Source: Bacillus sp. V3-13 (lineage in GTDB: Bacteria; Bacillota; Bacilli; Bacillales; Cytobacillaceae). From it: a stretch of 64,000 nucleotides of DNA. The notes below the pieces were generated by a model, which was given only the letters and a program-made list of their open reading frames with translations, did no database searches and was not told the origin of the DNA. The number at the start of each line of letters is the position of its first letter. Within the stretch, counting starts at the first letter, position 1. Shown here in pieces: positions 23,837 through 32,557 of this stretch. Position numbers and translations under genes: made by a program. The stretch lies in the NCBI RefSeq assembly GCF_002860165.1, contig NZ_PGUZ01000059.1, positions 1 through 64,000 of the forward strand, read 5' to 3'.

Positions 23837-25324
23837 ATGGAAAATGCCCTGCTCAGCATATCTAATTTATCTAAAAGGTTTTCAGGAGTACTCGCACTCG
23901 ATAATATTGGTTTTGACCTGTACCCGGGTGAAGTCCATGCTTTAGTTGGTGAAAATGGGGCGGGAAAATCAACGCTTATGAAGACGATTGCAGGAGTTCA
24001 TCAGCCAGATACTGGGCAAATTGTCGTAGATGGCCGTCATCAAAAGTTTACGAGTACAAGAGATTCCCAAAGTGCCGGAATAAGTATGATCTATCAGGAA
24101 CTAAACCTTGTTAACTCCCTTAGTATTGCTGCCAATATGTTTTTAAGCAGGGAATTAACAGCAGGTCCTTTTCTGAATGAGTCCCGCATGAATGAAGCTG
24201 CGAGAGAAGCCTTAACCCGGATTGGGATCAACCTGAATCCGCAATCACTGGTAGGAAATTTGAGTATGGCCCAGAAACAGCTGGTTGAAATAGCAAAGGC
24301 GGTATCGATGCAGTCGAAGATCATTATTATGGATGAACCAACCACGTCATTAACCGATATTGAAAAAAAGCTGTTATTTGATACGGTTGCTATTTTAAAA
24401 GCCCAGAGCGTGGGAATTATCTATATCAGCCATGATCTTGATGATGTATTTCTGATTGCCGACCGGATCACGGTCATTCGTGATGGCGCAACAGTGGCGA
24501 GCAGTATTGCTTCAGAAACAAGTAAAGCGCAAGTGATCTATCATATGGTAGGCCGTGAGCTTAACCAAATTTATGATTTCCAAAGCAATATTAAGCAGGA
24601 CGTATTGTTTGAAGTGAACGGACTTTCAAAAAAAGATATGCTGGACAATATTTCTTTTACCGTCAAGGCGGGCGAAATTGTTGGACTGTCAGGTCTCGTC
24701 GGTTCGGGGCGCACTGAACTGGCCTATCATTTATACGGATTGATGAAGCCTGACTCAGGTACAATTAAATTAGAGGGGAAAGAAATCTCCATCTCTTCTC
24801 CTTCCAAGGCGATAGAAAAAGGAATAAGCCTTGTTCCAGAGGATAGAAAAGAAATGGGTCTATTCCTGGAAATGTCGATTCGTGATAATGCTACCATGTC
24901 CAGCCTGGATAACTATATCAGTTTCGGTTTAATCAATTCCAAAACCGAAAGGGATAAGGTTCAAAAGTATATCAACGATTTTCGTATTAAAACAACGGAT
25001 CCAGAGAAAAAGGTCATAAATCTGAGCGGGGGAAATCAACAAAAAGTTGTTTTAGCACGATCTACTTCGACATTGCCAAAATTGTTGATTCTTGATGAAC
25101 CGACAAGAGGAGTTGATGTTGGCGCTAAATCCGAAATATACAAGCTGATGTATAAGCTTGCTTCCGAGGGAGTCGGGATTCTGATGATTTCTTCCGAGCT
25201 CAACGAAGTGTTGGGGGTTAGTGACCGTATTCTTGTGATGAGGAATGGAACGATTGCCGGTGAAATTTCCAGAGAAGAAGCAACTTCTGAATTGGTTATG
25301 CAATATGCAACCGGACAGAGGTAA
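23837..25324 (+). CDS. Sugar ABC transporter ATP-binding protein, double domain (RbsA family)
   Basis: About 495 residues. The ATG at 23837 has TGGGGAC 8 bases before it; an in-frame ATG at 23822 overlaps the AAAGGA site and is less likely. Two ABC domains are present: the first with GENGAGKST and signature LSMAQKQLVEIAKA and IIIMDEPTTSL; the second with degenerate Walker A LVGSGRTELA, signature LSGGNQQKVVLA and LILDEPTRGVDVGAKSEI. This is the normal asymmetry of RbsA-like proteins. It drives the importer encoded by the two preceding genes. Confidence 0.92.
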   Translation: MENALLSISNLSKRFSGVLALDNIGFDLYPGEVHALVGENGAGKSTLMKTIAGVHQPDTGQIVVDGRHQKFTSTRDSQSAGISMIYQELNLVNSLSIAANMFLSRELTAGPFLNESRMNEAAREALTRIGINLNPQSLVGNLSMAQKQLVEIAKAVSMQSKIIIMDEPTTSLTDIEKKLLFDTVAILKAQSVGIIYISHDLDDVFLIADRITVIRDGATVASSIASETSKAQVIYHMVGRELNQIYDFQSNIKQDVLFEVNGLSKKDMLDNISFTVKAGEIVGLSGLVGSGRTELAYHLYGLMKPDSGTIKLEGKEISISSPSKAIEKGISLVPEDRKEMGLFLEMSIRDNATMSSLDNYISFGLINSKTERDKVQKYINDFRIKTTDPEKKVINLSGGNQQKVVLARSTSTLPKLLILDEPTRGVDVGAKSEIYKLMYKLASEGVGILMISSELNEVLGVSDRILVMRNGTIAGEISREEATSELVMQYATGQR

Positions 25325-25393
25325 TGTTGGATGTCGTCTATAGCCTCATCAGGCTTATATCCGATCGCCGTGGACGAATCCTGTCCTGAAATC

Positions 25394-25423
25394 AACCTTA
25401 GGATATCTATCCTAAGGTTTTTC
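25394..25423 (+). terminator. Terminator before nagB
   Basis: AACCTTAGGATA pairs perfectly with TATCCTAAGGTT, 2-base loop, then TTTTC. It follows the ATPase gene by 70 bases; nagB may be reached only by read-through or its own promoter. Confidence 0.88.
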
Positions 25424-25463
25424 TCATATTAGAAATCTCAAAGAATGAAAGGAGTAGTCTAAC

Positions 25464-26192
25464 TTGAAATTGATTACAGTCAATGACTACGAAGAATTAA
25501 GCAGAACAGCAGGCGAAATTGTAATAGAAAATGTAAATAATTTTAAGACATTTACTTTAGGACTTGCGACGGGAAGTACACCTGAGGGCTTATATCGCTA
25601 TTTAGCAGAAGACTATTTGATTAATAAAACTACGTACCAACATGTTAAAACGTTTAACCTTGATGAATATGTTGGTTTAGGGCATGAAAACGAAAGCAGC
25701 TATCACTATTATATGAATAAACATTTATTTTCGCATATTGATATTTTAACTGAAAATATTCATCTTCCCAATGGCATAAACAGTGACTTAAAAAGTGAAT
25801 GCAGTCGATATGAGTCATCAATTGAACAAAACGGGCATATTGATCTGCAAATTTTAGGGCTGGGCCGCAATGGACATATTGGCTTTAACGAACCGGGGAC
25901 ATTGTTCGAATCGAAAACCCATGTTGTCGAGCTTGCCAACACAACAAGGATGGCAAATTCGCGATTCTTCAGTGAATCAGCTGAAATGCCTACTCATGCA
26001 ATTACAATGGGGATTTCGACGATCTTAAAAAGCAGAGAAATCTTGCTGCTCGTTTCTGGAGTGGAGAAAGCTCAAGCTCTTCACAAGCTGCTGGAAGATG
26101 AAGTTTGCGAAGCCTTTCCAGCTTCAATTTTAAAACTGCATCCTAATGTTACAGTCATTGCAGATAAGAATGCATTATCAAGAACTTTTTAG
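25464..26192 (+). CDS. nagB: Glucosamine-6-phosphate deaminase
   Basis: A 242-residue enzyme from TTG 25464 after AAAGGAG. It converts glucosamine 6-phosphate to fructose 6-phosphate and ammonia. Visible landmarks are LGLATGSTPEGLYRYL (phosphate loop), KTFNLDEYVGL with the catalytic Asp, LQILGLGRNGHIGFNEPG with the active-site His, and ELANTTRMANSRFF. Length equals the short Bacillus NagB form. Its presence at the end of the ROK/racemase/amidase/ABC cluster indicates that the imported compound yields glucosamine 6-phosphate. No nagA or glucosamine kinase gene is present nearby. Confidence 0.94.
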   Translation: MKLITVNDYEELSRTAGEIVIENVNNFKTFTLGLATGSTPEGLYRYLAEDYLINKTTYQHVKTFNLDEYVGLGHENESSYHYYMNKHLFSHIDILTENIHLPNGINSDLKSECSRYESSIEQNGHIDLQILGLGRNGHIGFNEPGTLFESKTHVVELANTTRMANSRFFSESAEMPTHAITMGISTILKSREILLLVSGVEKAQALHKLLEDEVCEAFPASILKLHPNVTVIADKNALSRTF

Positions 26193-26234
26193 TATTTGAT
26201 TAGGCTGTTTTCTTGATTAAGTTAATTTGAAACT

Positions 26235-26290
26235 AAAAAAGCTCCCCAGACAACTACTGAGGAACTTCAAAGGATATTTGACGGGGAGTT
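26235..26290 (-). terminator. Terminator of the minus-strand lyase operon
   Basis: On the minus strand CTCCCC (26288-26283) pairs with GGGGAG (26247-26242) across a long loop, followed by C and six T (26240-26235). It lies just after the lyase stop codon. Confidence 0.55.
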
Positions 26291-26297
26291 ATCTGCT

Positions 26298-27182
26298 TTA
26301 TGCAATCCCGGCCTTCATCAGCATCCCATCCAAAGAACGCTCCATATTCTGTTCCATCCATTTAGCGATCTCAAGTAGCTGATGTAGATCAGTGCCTGTT
26401 TCTATTTCCATACCATGAAACATATTGACCATATCCTCTGTACATACATTCCCAACAGCTTTTGGAGCGAACGGACAGCCGCCCAAGCCAGCAATCGAGG
26501 AGTCGAATCTGTTTACTCCGGCTTGAAATCCTGCTAATGTATTTGCCAGGCCAAGTCCACGAGTGTTGTGGAAATGAAGTCCCAATGATATTTCCGATCC
26601 AAAAGCGTCTATAAATCCTTTAATTACTTTTTGCACTTGTATCGGATTGGCCATTCCGGTTGTATCAGCCAGTGTAATTTTCGTACAACCTGCTTGTAAA
26701 AATTTTTCAGCCACTTTCAATACTCGTGATAAAGGCACATCTCCTTCAAACGGGCAGCCGAATGCAGTTCCAAGAACACCCGCGACGCCTTTGCCTGCTT
26801 CAACACCTTCACGAATGACCTTTGATAATTCTTCGACAGCTTGATCCACGGTTCTTTTCGCATTCCGCATATTAAATTGATCGCTTGTAGCTGTGACAAT
26901 ATGCAAGAAGTCGACCTCTGTTTTTAAAGCACGATCCAGGCCTGACCGGCTTAAGACGAGACCAGCATATATGACATTCTCTCTTTTCGGGAGCAATCGC
27001 AGCACTTCTTCAGCGTCAGCCATCTGCGGAACGACCTTGGGGTTAACAAAAGAAACGGCTTCGATACTGCGGATTCCAGCATTGATCAGACGGTTGATCA
27101 ATTCTACTTTTGTTTCTGTGGAAATGATTTTACATTCATTTTGCAACCCATCGCGGGGGCCCACTTCACAAATTTCGATCAT
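26298..27182 (-). CDS. HMG-CoA-lyase-family acyl-CoA lyase, probable (R)-citramalyl-CoA lyase
   Basis: A 294-residue TIM-barrel enzyme starting at 27182; its ATG overlaps the end of the GntR gene by 4 bases. Family signs: IEICEVGPRDGLQNECK at the N-terminus with metal-binding Asp, LHFHNTRGLGLANTLAG with two metal His, and GLGGCPFAPKAVGNVCTEDM with the active-site Cys. True HMG-CoA lyases have HDTYG where this has HNTRG, so another substrate is likely. In Chloroflexus a member of this family cleaves D-citramalyl-CoA to acetyl-CoA and pyruvate and is linked to a family III CoA-transferase; the divergent neighbour here is such a transferase. HMG-CoA remains possible. Confidence 0.8.
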   Translation of the reverse strand: MIEICEVGPRDGLQNECKIISTETKVELINRLINAGIRSIEAVSFVNPKVVPQMADAEEVLRLLPKRENVIYAGLVLSRSGLDRALKTEVDFLHIVTATSDQFNMRNAKRTVDQAVEELSKVIREGVEAGKGVAGVLGTAFGCPFEGDVPLSRVLKVAEKFLQAGCTKITLADTTGMANPIQVQKVIKGFIDAFGSEISLGLHFHNTRGLGLANTLAGFQAGVNRFDSSIAGLGGCPFAPKAVGNVCTEDMVNMFHGMEIETGTDLHQLLEIAKWMEQNMERSLDGMLMKAGIA

Positions 27183-27850
27183 GAATCTTCCTCCTTTAAT
27201 AGATGATTATTTTTTATTTCCTCAAGATGCCGCAACACATGATCACGCCCCTGAAAAATGTGTTCATGCATGGCGATCCGGGCACGCTCGGGTTCTTTAT
27301 TTTTAATGGCCTGGAGAATGATCTTATGGACTTCGAGAGATTGTTGAAGCTGAAAATGGTTATACCAGTAAAAAGACCGAAAGACGACCGGAACAACGAC
27401 AACCTTTGAGATATGAAAGAAAATATGCGAGTTCTTGGAGGCAGCAACAATTGAATTATGAAATTCCTGGTTAACATCGACAATTTCTTTAATGCTGTCC
27501 ATATCTGATTCAATATACTTAGTGATCACTTTTTCGTATAAATGGTTGGCTGTTTCCATTCTTTTAAGATCTTCGTCAGTGCGGTAAATTGCGGCTTGGC
27601 TGGCGCCATATCCTTCGAGCAATGTTCTTAAATCGTATATTTGCCGGATATCCTCTTTTGTAAAATGCCTGACACTGACTCCGCGTTTTAATGGGACCAG
27701 CAGTCCTTCTGCTTCAAGCTGCTTAATGGCTTCTCTAACTGGTGTCCTGCTTAAGTTCAATTCCTTTGCCAGTGATTCCTCCGCAAGCCTCATACCCGGC
27801 TCATATTTTCCTTGGATAATCGCATCTTTTATGAATTCGTATGCATACAT
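27179..27850 (-). CDS. GntR-family regulator with FCD domain, controls the divergent C5-acid operons
   Basis: A 223-residue regulator. Helix-turn-helix: ESLAKELNLSRTPVREAIKQLEAEG; FCD ligand domain with VDVNQEFHNSIVAASKNS and a late AMHEHIFQGRDH, supplying the Asp/His metal ligands of carboxylate sensors. Start ATG at 27850 follows GAGGTG. It is co-transcribed with the lyase and divergent from the CoA-transferase/LeuCD/ABC operon. Three ATTGTATACAAT/TTGTATACAA palindromes lie in the 236-base divergent region and are its probable operators. Confidence 0.88.
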   Translation of the reverse strand: MYAYEFIKDAIIQGKYEPGMRLAEESLAKELNLSRTPVREAIKQLEAEGLLVPLKRGVSVRHFTKEDIRQIYDLRTLLEGYGASQAAIYRTDEDLKRMETANHLYEKVITKYIESDMDSIKEIVDVNQEFHNSIVAASKNSHIFFHISKVVVVPVVFRSFYWYNHFQLQQSLEVHKIILQAIKNKEPERARIAMHEHIFQGRDHVLRHLEEIKNNHLLKEEDS

Positions 27851-27871
27851 GTGTTAACACCTCACGCATCT

Positions 27872-27883
27872 ATTGTATACAAT
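27872..27883. promoter_or_regulatory. GntR operator near the regulator start
   Basis: ATTGTATACAAT, a 12-bp perfect palindrome about 22 bases upstream of the regulator's start codon. Its core equals the two sites at 27986 and 28006. Confidence 0.8.
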
Positions 27884-27977
27884 GTGAAAAATAATATCAA
27901 TAATATTCTGAAAATAAGTAATGTAAGCGGTTAAATTGATCGTTTTAGCTAAAAAATAAATATTTTTTAAAATGTGG

Positions 27978-28015
27978 TTGACTTATTGTATACAAACGAT
28001 TAAATTTGTATACAA
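27978..28015 (+). promoter_or_regulatory. Promoter of the C5-acid operon with two GntR operators
   Basis: TTGACT (27978-27983), 17-base spacer, TAAATT (28001-28006). Two TTGTATACAA palindromes at 27986-27995 and 28006-28015 lie in the spacer and against the -10 box, 20 bp apart, i.e. on the same helix face. Binding would block RNA polymerase. Confidence 0.82.
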
Positions 28016-28086
28016 GATTAAGAAAATTTAGATTTATGAGTTAATAGAGAAACTTAAACCATAAAGCACAGACAGGAGGGATCCGA

Positions 28087-29289
28087 TTGACTGAAACTCG
28101 ATTGCCTTTAGAAAATTTACGTGTCATCGAACTGGGTACACTTTTGGCTGGTCCCTTTTCGGGAAGATTACTGGCCGATTTTGGTGCCGAGGTCATTAAA
28201 GTGGAACCACCCGGAAAATCAGACCCGATGAGAAACTGGGGGAAGTCCAAAGATGGTGTGGGACTTTGGTGGCCGATTCAATCAAGAAATAAAAAATCTA
28301 TCACTCTTAATTTGCGTGAAGAAGCAGGCCAGGCCATTTTAAAAGAGATGGTTAAGGAAGCGGATATCATCATCGAGAACTTCCGTCCTGGAACGATGGA
28401 AAAGTGGAATCTTTCATACGAAATTTTAGCTGAAATCAATCCGAAAATAATTATGGTAAGAACTTCGGGCTTCGGGCAAACAGGGCCTTATAAACATCGG
28501 GCAGGGTTCGGAAGTGTCGGGGAAGCGATGGGCGGTCTCCGTTATGTAACAGGCTTTCCCGATCGACCACCTTCGAGAATTGGCATTTCAATCGGTGATA
28601 CATTAGCCGCGTTATTCGCAACAATTGGCTGTCTCGTTGCTGTTCATGAAAGAGAGCAGTCCGGGAAAGGCCAGGTCGTCGATACCGCTCTATACGAATC
28701 GGTATTTTCGATTATGGAAAGCATCATTCCCGATTACTTGCTTGCTGGCTATGTGAGAGAGCGAATGGGCAATATTCTTCCTGGTGTTGCGCCTTCAAAT
28801 ATTTATTTGACAAAAGATAAAACCTACATCGTTATTGGTGCGAATGCAGATAATGTCTTCAACAGACTTTGTGAAGCGATGGAGCAGCCGGAACTCGCGG
28901 AAGACCCGAGGTTTTCCACCCATAATGCCAGAGGGGAAAATATGAAGCTGCTTGATTCGATGATTGAAGAATGGACGAAAAGATTGCCGGCGAAGGAGGC
29001 CCTCAAAATTCTCGAGGAAAAAGGCGTGCCATCAGGACTCATCTATTCCGCTAAAGACATTTTGGAGGATCCCCACTATGAAGCAAGAGAAATGATTGTG
29101 AATGTTGAACATCCGCAATTAGGTGAATTTGCAATGCCGGGGATTGTTCCGAAGTTAAGCAGGACACCAGGTAAAATAAAGCATCCGGGAGCCGAAGTGG
29201 TCGGTAAACATAATGATGAAGTTTACAGAGAAATACTGGGGTACAGCCAGGAAAGGCTGGAAGAGTTGAAGAATGCCAACGTCATATAA
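28087..29289 (+). CDS. CaiB/BaiF family III CoA-transferase, probable succinyl-CoA:citramalate type
   Basis: A 400-residue enzyme from TTG 28087 after ACAGGAGGGA. Typical features are LRVIELGTLLAGPFSGRLLA near residue 15, DFGAEVIKVEPPGKSDPMR, RNKKSITLNL, ADIIIENFRPGTMEKW and MVRTSGFGQTGPYKHRAGFG. The conserved catalytic Asp is expected near ISIGDTLAALFA. The enzyme moves CoA from a donor such as succinyl-CoA to an organic acid. As first gene of an operon with LeuCD-type hydro-lyase and divergent from an acyl-CoA lyase, it most likely activates (R)-citramalate or a similar hydroxy-acid. Confidence 0.88.
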   Translation: MTETRLPLENLRVIELGTLLAGPFSGRLLADFGAEVIKVEPPGKSDPMRNWGKSKDGVGLWWPIQSRNKKSITLNLREEAGQAILKEMVKEADIIIENFRPGTMEKWNLSYEILAEINPKIIMVRTSGFGQTGPYKHRAGFGSVGEAMGGLRYVTGFPDRPPSRIGISIGDTLAALFATIGCLVAVHEREQSGKGQVVDTALYESVFSIMESIIPDYLLAGYVRERMGNILPGVAPSNIYLTKDKTYIVIGANADNVFNRLCEAMEQPELAEDPRFSTHNARGENMKLLDSMIEEWTKRLPAKEALKILEEKGVPSGLIYSAKDILEDPHYEAREMIVNVEHPQLGEFAMPGIVPKLSRTPGKIKHPGAEVVGKHNDEVYREILGYSQERLEELKNANVI

Positions 29290-29304
29290 AAAAGGGGTTG
29301 CGTA

Positions 29305-30729
29305 ATGGGGAAAACCTTATATGAAAAAATCTGGGAAAATCATCTTGTCCATGAAGAGGAAAATCAACCGGCACTCTTGTTCATTGATCTCCACTTAACG
29401 CATGAAGTCACTTCACCACAGGCGTTCGAAGGGCTAAGAATCAAAGGACGAAGAGTGAGGCGGCCTGATTTAACGATTGCTACTATGGATCACAGCATTC
29501 CAACAAGAGACCGGGACCTGCCGTTTACAGATGAAATAGCCAAAAAGCAAGTGGATGCTTTGGTCAAGAATTGCCGGGATTTCGGCATTAAACTATTTGA
29601 TCTGAACAGCCGAAATCAGGGGATTGTCCATGTCATTGCACCGGAGCTGGGAATTACCCAGCCGGGCCAGACGATTGTATGCGGTGACAGCCATACTTCC
29701 ACCCATGGTGCATTTGGAGCTCTTGCCTTTGGAATTGGGACGAGTGAAGTGGAACATGTCTTGGCAACGCAAACGTTAAAGCAATTCAAGTCGAAAACGC
29801 TGGCGATCAATATCAATGGAGAGCTTCCAACCGGTACGACAGCGAAAGACTTAATTCTGGCTTTGATAGGAAGATTTGGACATGATTTTGCCACCGGTTA
29901 TGTAATCGAATACCGCGGTGAAGCGATTCGTAAGCTGTCGATGGAAGAGCGGATGACGATCTGTAATATGTCAATCGAAATGGGCGGAAGAGCAGGCTTA
30001 ATCGAACCGGATGAAACAACCTTTCAATACTTGAAGGATAAAGAGTGTGCACCGAAAGGCAGTGATTGGGAAGCAGCATTGACAGAATGGAAAAAACTTC
30101 ATTCCGATTCTGATGCAGCTTTTGATTTAACGGTCGAGTTCGATGCATCGGAAGTCGTTCCACAGGTGACATGGGGAACAAATCCTGGCCAGGTTACCGG
30201 TGTTACCGGCAAAGTTCCAGCGATTGCCGAACTTCCTCTTGATCAGAAACGGGCTGCCGAAAAAGCCTTGAACTATATGGGTCTGATTGAGAAGACACCT
30301 ATAACTGAGATTGCTATAAATAAAGTCTTTATTGGATCCTGTACCAACAGCCGGATCGAGGATTTGCGCAAAGCAGCAAAAATCGTCAGGGGTTACAAAA
30401 CTGCTGATCATGTAAGGGCCCTGGTCGTCCCGGGTTCACAGCTTGTCAAAAGCCAGGCTGAAAGTGAAGGCCTTGATAAAATCTTTATCGAAGCCGGCTT
30501 TGAGTGGCGGGAAGCAGGATGCAGCATGTGCCTCGGAATGAATGAAGATATCGTCCTGCCTGGTGAGCGATGTGCCTCAACATCCAATCGCAATTTTGAA
30601 GGCCGGCAGGGAAGGAACGCAAGGACGCATTTGGTCAGTCCGGAAATGGCAGCGGCTGCGGCCATCAAAGGGCATTTTGTTGATATTAGAACTTGGCCAA
30701 CGAAAACGGCGGAGGAGATAAATCTATGA
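29305..30729 (+). CDS. leuC: LeuC-type aconitase-family hydro-lyase, large subunit
   Basis: A 474-residue iron-sulfur subunit, length as in bacterial isopropylmalate isomerase. Landmarks: [59 protein letters not shown] (shared by the family), and cluster ligands in [12 protein letters not shown] and [10 protein letters not shown]. The gene overlaps leuD by four bases. LeuCD-type enzymes also interconvert citramalate, citraconate and methylmalate or hydrate maleate. No leuA or leuB lies near, and the operon carries a CoA-transferase, an importer and a cis-trans isomerase, so a catabolic citraconate or maleate hydratase role is preferred over leucine synthesis. Confidence 0.88.
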   Translation: MGKTLYEKIWENHLVHEEENQPALLFIDLHLTHEVTSPQAFEGLRIKGRRVRRPDLTIATMDHSIPTRDRDLPFTDEIAKKQVDALVKNCRDFGIKLFDLNSRNQGIVHVIAPELGITQPGQTIVCGDSHTSTHGAFGALAFGIGTSEVEHVLATQTLKQFKSKTLAININGELPTGTTAKDLILALIGRFGHDFATGYVIEYRGEAIRKLSMEERMTICNMSIEMGGRAGLIEPDETTFQYLKDKECAPKGSDWEAALTEWKKLHSDSDAAFDLTVEFDASEVVPQVTWGTNPGQVTGVTGKVPAIAELPLDQKRAAEKALNYMGLIEKTPITEIAINKVFIGSCTNSRIEDLRKAAKIVRGYKTADHVRALVVPGSQLVKSQAESEGLDKIFIEAGFEWREAGCSMCLGMNEDIVLPGERCASTSNRNFEGRQGRNARTHLVSPEMAAAAAIKGHFVDIRTWPTKTAEEINL

Positions 30730-31352
30730 CACATTCATTTTTGAATTATACTGGCATCGTTGCCCCTTTGGATGTTGTGAATGTTGATACGGATGCAATC
30801 ATTCCGAAGCAGTTTTTAAAAAGAATTGAAAGAACCGGTTTTGGCCAATTTCTGTTCTATGACTGGCGCTTTGAAAATGGAAAAGAGAAAGAGTCGTTTA
30901 TATTAAATCAGGAAGACTACCGGGATGCCGGGGTATTATTGGCCCGGAAAAACTTTGGATGTGGTTCATCAAGAGAGCATGCTCCATGGGCAATCGCTGA
31001 TTACGGAATCAAAGTGATCATAGCGCCTTCTTTCGCTGATATATTCTATAACAATTGCTTTAAAAACGGGATATTGCCGATTGAACTAAGTGAAGAAGAA
31101 GTGGAACAGCTATTTCAAAAAACAGCCAGTACAAAAGGCTACCAGCTATCGATAGATTTAGAGAGTCAAACTGTAACAGACAATCAAGGCTTTGCAAGTC
31201 ATTTTGAAGTGGCTCCATACCGGAAAGAGCTGTTGATAAAAGGGTTGGACGAAATTGGTTCCTCCTTACTATTTGAAGAAAAAATTGCTGCTTTTGAGAA
31301 GAAACATAAGATTTATTATCGTCTTGATTCTGAAGCTTTTCATACTAATTGA
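30726..31352 (+). CDS. leuD: LeuD-type hydro-lyase, small subunit
   Basis: A 208-residue swivel domain from ATG 30726, overlapping the leuC stop (ATGA). [47 protein letters not shown] and [19 protein letters not shown] are the standard LeuD substrate-binding and interface segments. Upstream in-frame codons would extend into leuC and lack a ribosome site. It pairs with the LeuC protein to form the active dehydratase. Full bacterial length of about 200 residues separates it from the shorter archaeal-type or dimethylmalate dehydratase small subunits. Confidence 0.9.
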   Translation: MTHSFLNYTGIVAPLDVVNVDTDAIIPKQFLKRIERTGFGQFLFYDWRFENGKEKESFILNQEDYRDAGVLLARKNFGCGSSREHAPWAIADYGIKVIIAPSFADIFYNNCFKNGILPIELSEEEVEQLFQKTASTKGYQLSIDLESQTVTDNQGFASHFEVAPYRKELLIKGLDEIGSSLLFEEKIAAFEKKHKIYYRLDSEAFHTN

Positions 31353-31401
31353 ATTTTTATAACAAAAAATGAAAGCGGTAACATTTAAGGAGGGTTATTT
31401 A

Positions 31402-32469
31402 ATGAATTGGAAAAGAACGATGATGTTTGGCAAGTTTACAGTCGTGATCATGTTGCTTTTGTTTGTTGCTGCAGGATGCGGTGGAGAAAAGCCTGCAACT
31501 GGATCAGCCTCAAGCGGCAGTGGTGGTGGAAAGAAAATCGATGTGATCGATATTTCTGTCACCCATTACCCGACTGGACTATATGCGGTACCTTATGATG
31601 TAGGGATTGAGCAAGGCTTTTTTGAAGAGGAAGGAATCAAGATTAATAAGATTGTAGGCAGTGGCGGTGGTGGAACGACGGTTCGCAATGTACTGTCAGG
31701 AGATCTTCCATTCGGTGATGTGTCTACCTCTGCTGTACTCCAGTCGTATCTTGCAGGAGCTCCATTGAAGATAGTCAGTGGGGGAGTGCAAAGTGTTAGT
31801 GATCTAGTCTATGTTACCCGCAAGGATGCTGACATTGAAAAAGTCGAAGATATGGTCGGAAAAACTTGGGCGTTTACAAACCCTGGCTCCGTAACAGAAA
31901 CAACATCGCAATTAATCTTTGATTCAAACGGTATTGATCCAAAATCCTTGAAGCTTGTTGCATCCGGTGGAGTCAGTGAAGGACTGACTATGCTGCAGGC
32001 AGGAGAGGTGGATGCAACCTTAATGATGGAACCTGCCTATTCCGTTCAAAAGGATGACTGGAAAACACTGTTTCGTGTTTCCGATCATGTCCCTAATTAT
32101 CAGCAGAGCGTTATCATAACAAGTCCGCAGTTGATTAAGGAAAACCCGGATTTGGTCAAACGTTTCCTAAATGCTTATCAAAAATCGGTAGAATGGACGT
32201 ACGCAAATCCTGAAGAGGCAGGAAAGATTTTTGCAAAATCGGCAGAAATTGATGAAACAGCTTCCGTTGCAGCGATTAAGGATCTGGCAGATAAAAAACA
32301 CTGGAGCAGCAAAATTGAACTCGACTCTATGAATAATGTCGTTAAAGGGATGCAGATGGCCAATACCTTAAAGAAAGGCCAGGAAATTGTCTGGGATGAG
32401 GTCTTGGACATGGACTTCCTTCCGGATGATCAAAAACTGGATCCGTCCAAACTGGACACGAATAAATAG
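31402..32469 (+). CDS. NitT/TauT-type ABC substrate-binding lipoprotein
   Basis: A 355-residue lipoprotein from ATG 31402 (AAGGAGGG upstream). Signal peptide with VVIMLLLFVAAGC lipobox, then a Ser/Gly linker. The mature domain starts IDVIDISVTHYPTGLYAVPY, followed by VGIEQGFFEEEGIKI and GGGGTTVRNVLSGDLPFGDV, the NMT1/SsuA-like pattern of proteins that bind small organic anions such as sulfonates, nitrate, or aromatic and aliphatic acids. It lies between LeuD and the ATPase of the same importer; a strong hairpin follows it. Confidence 0.9.
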   Translation: MNWKRTMMFGKFTVVIMLLLFVAAGCGGEKPATGSASSGSGGGKKIDVIDISVTHYPTGLYAVPYDVGIEQGFFEEEGIKINKIVGSGGGGTTVRNVLSGDLPFGDVSTSAVLQSYLAGAPLKIVSGGVQSVSDLVYVTRKDADIEKVEDMVGKTWAFTNPGSVTETTSQLIFDSNGIDPKSLKLVASGGVSEGLTMLQAGEVDATLMMEPAYSVQKDDWKTLFRVSDHVPNYQQSVIITSPQLIKENPDLVKRFLNAYQKSVEWTYANPEEAGKIFAKSAEIDETASVAAIKDLADKKHWSSKIELDSMNNVVKGMQMANTLKKGQEIVWDEVLDMDFLPDDQKLDPSKLDTNK

Positions 32470-32486
32470 AGTGGATTTATCAGCAT

Positions 32487-32515
32487 GGCCGGTGATGAGC
32501 TCTCATCGACCGGCC
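32487..32515 (+). other. Intercistronic hairpin after the binding-protein gene
   Basis: GGCCGGT-GATGAG pairs with CTCATC-G-ACCGGCC around a 2-base loop, one bulged base. No T-run follows. It probably protects or separates the binding-protein mRNA so that this component is made in excess. Confidence 0.7.
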
Positions 32516-32557
32516 CCTGCCATTACTATAAATTTATGAGCAAAGGGGCGGACGCAT

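Noticed and set aside
29305-31352. Leucine biosynthesis leuCD
   Set aside because: Sequence length fits, but there is no leuA, leuB or ilv gene and the operon has an importer, CoA-transferase and isomerase; a catabolic role fits better, although it cannot be excluded.
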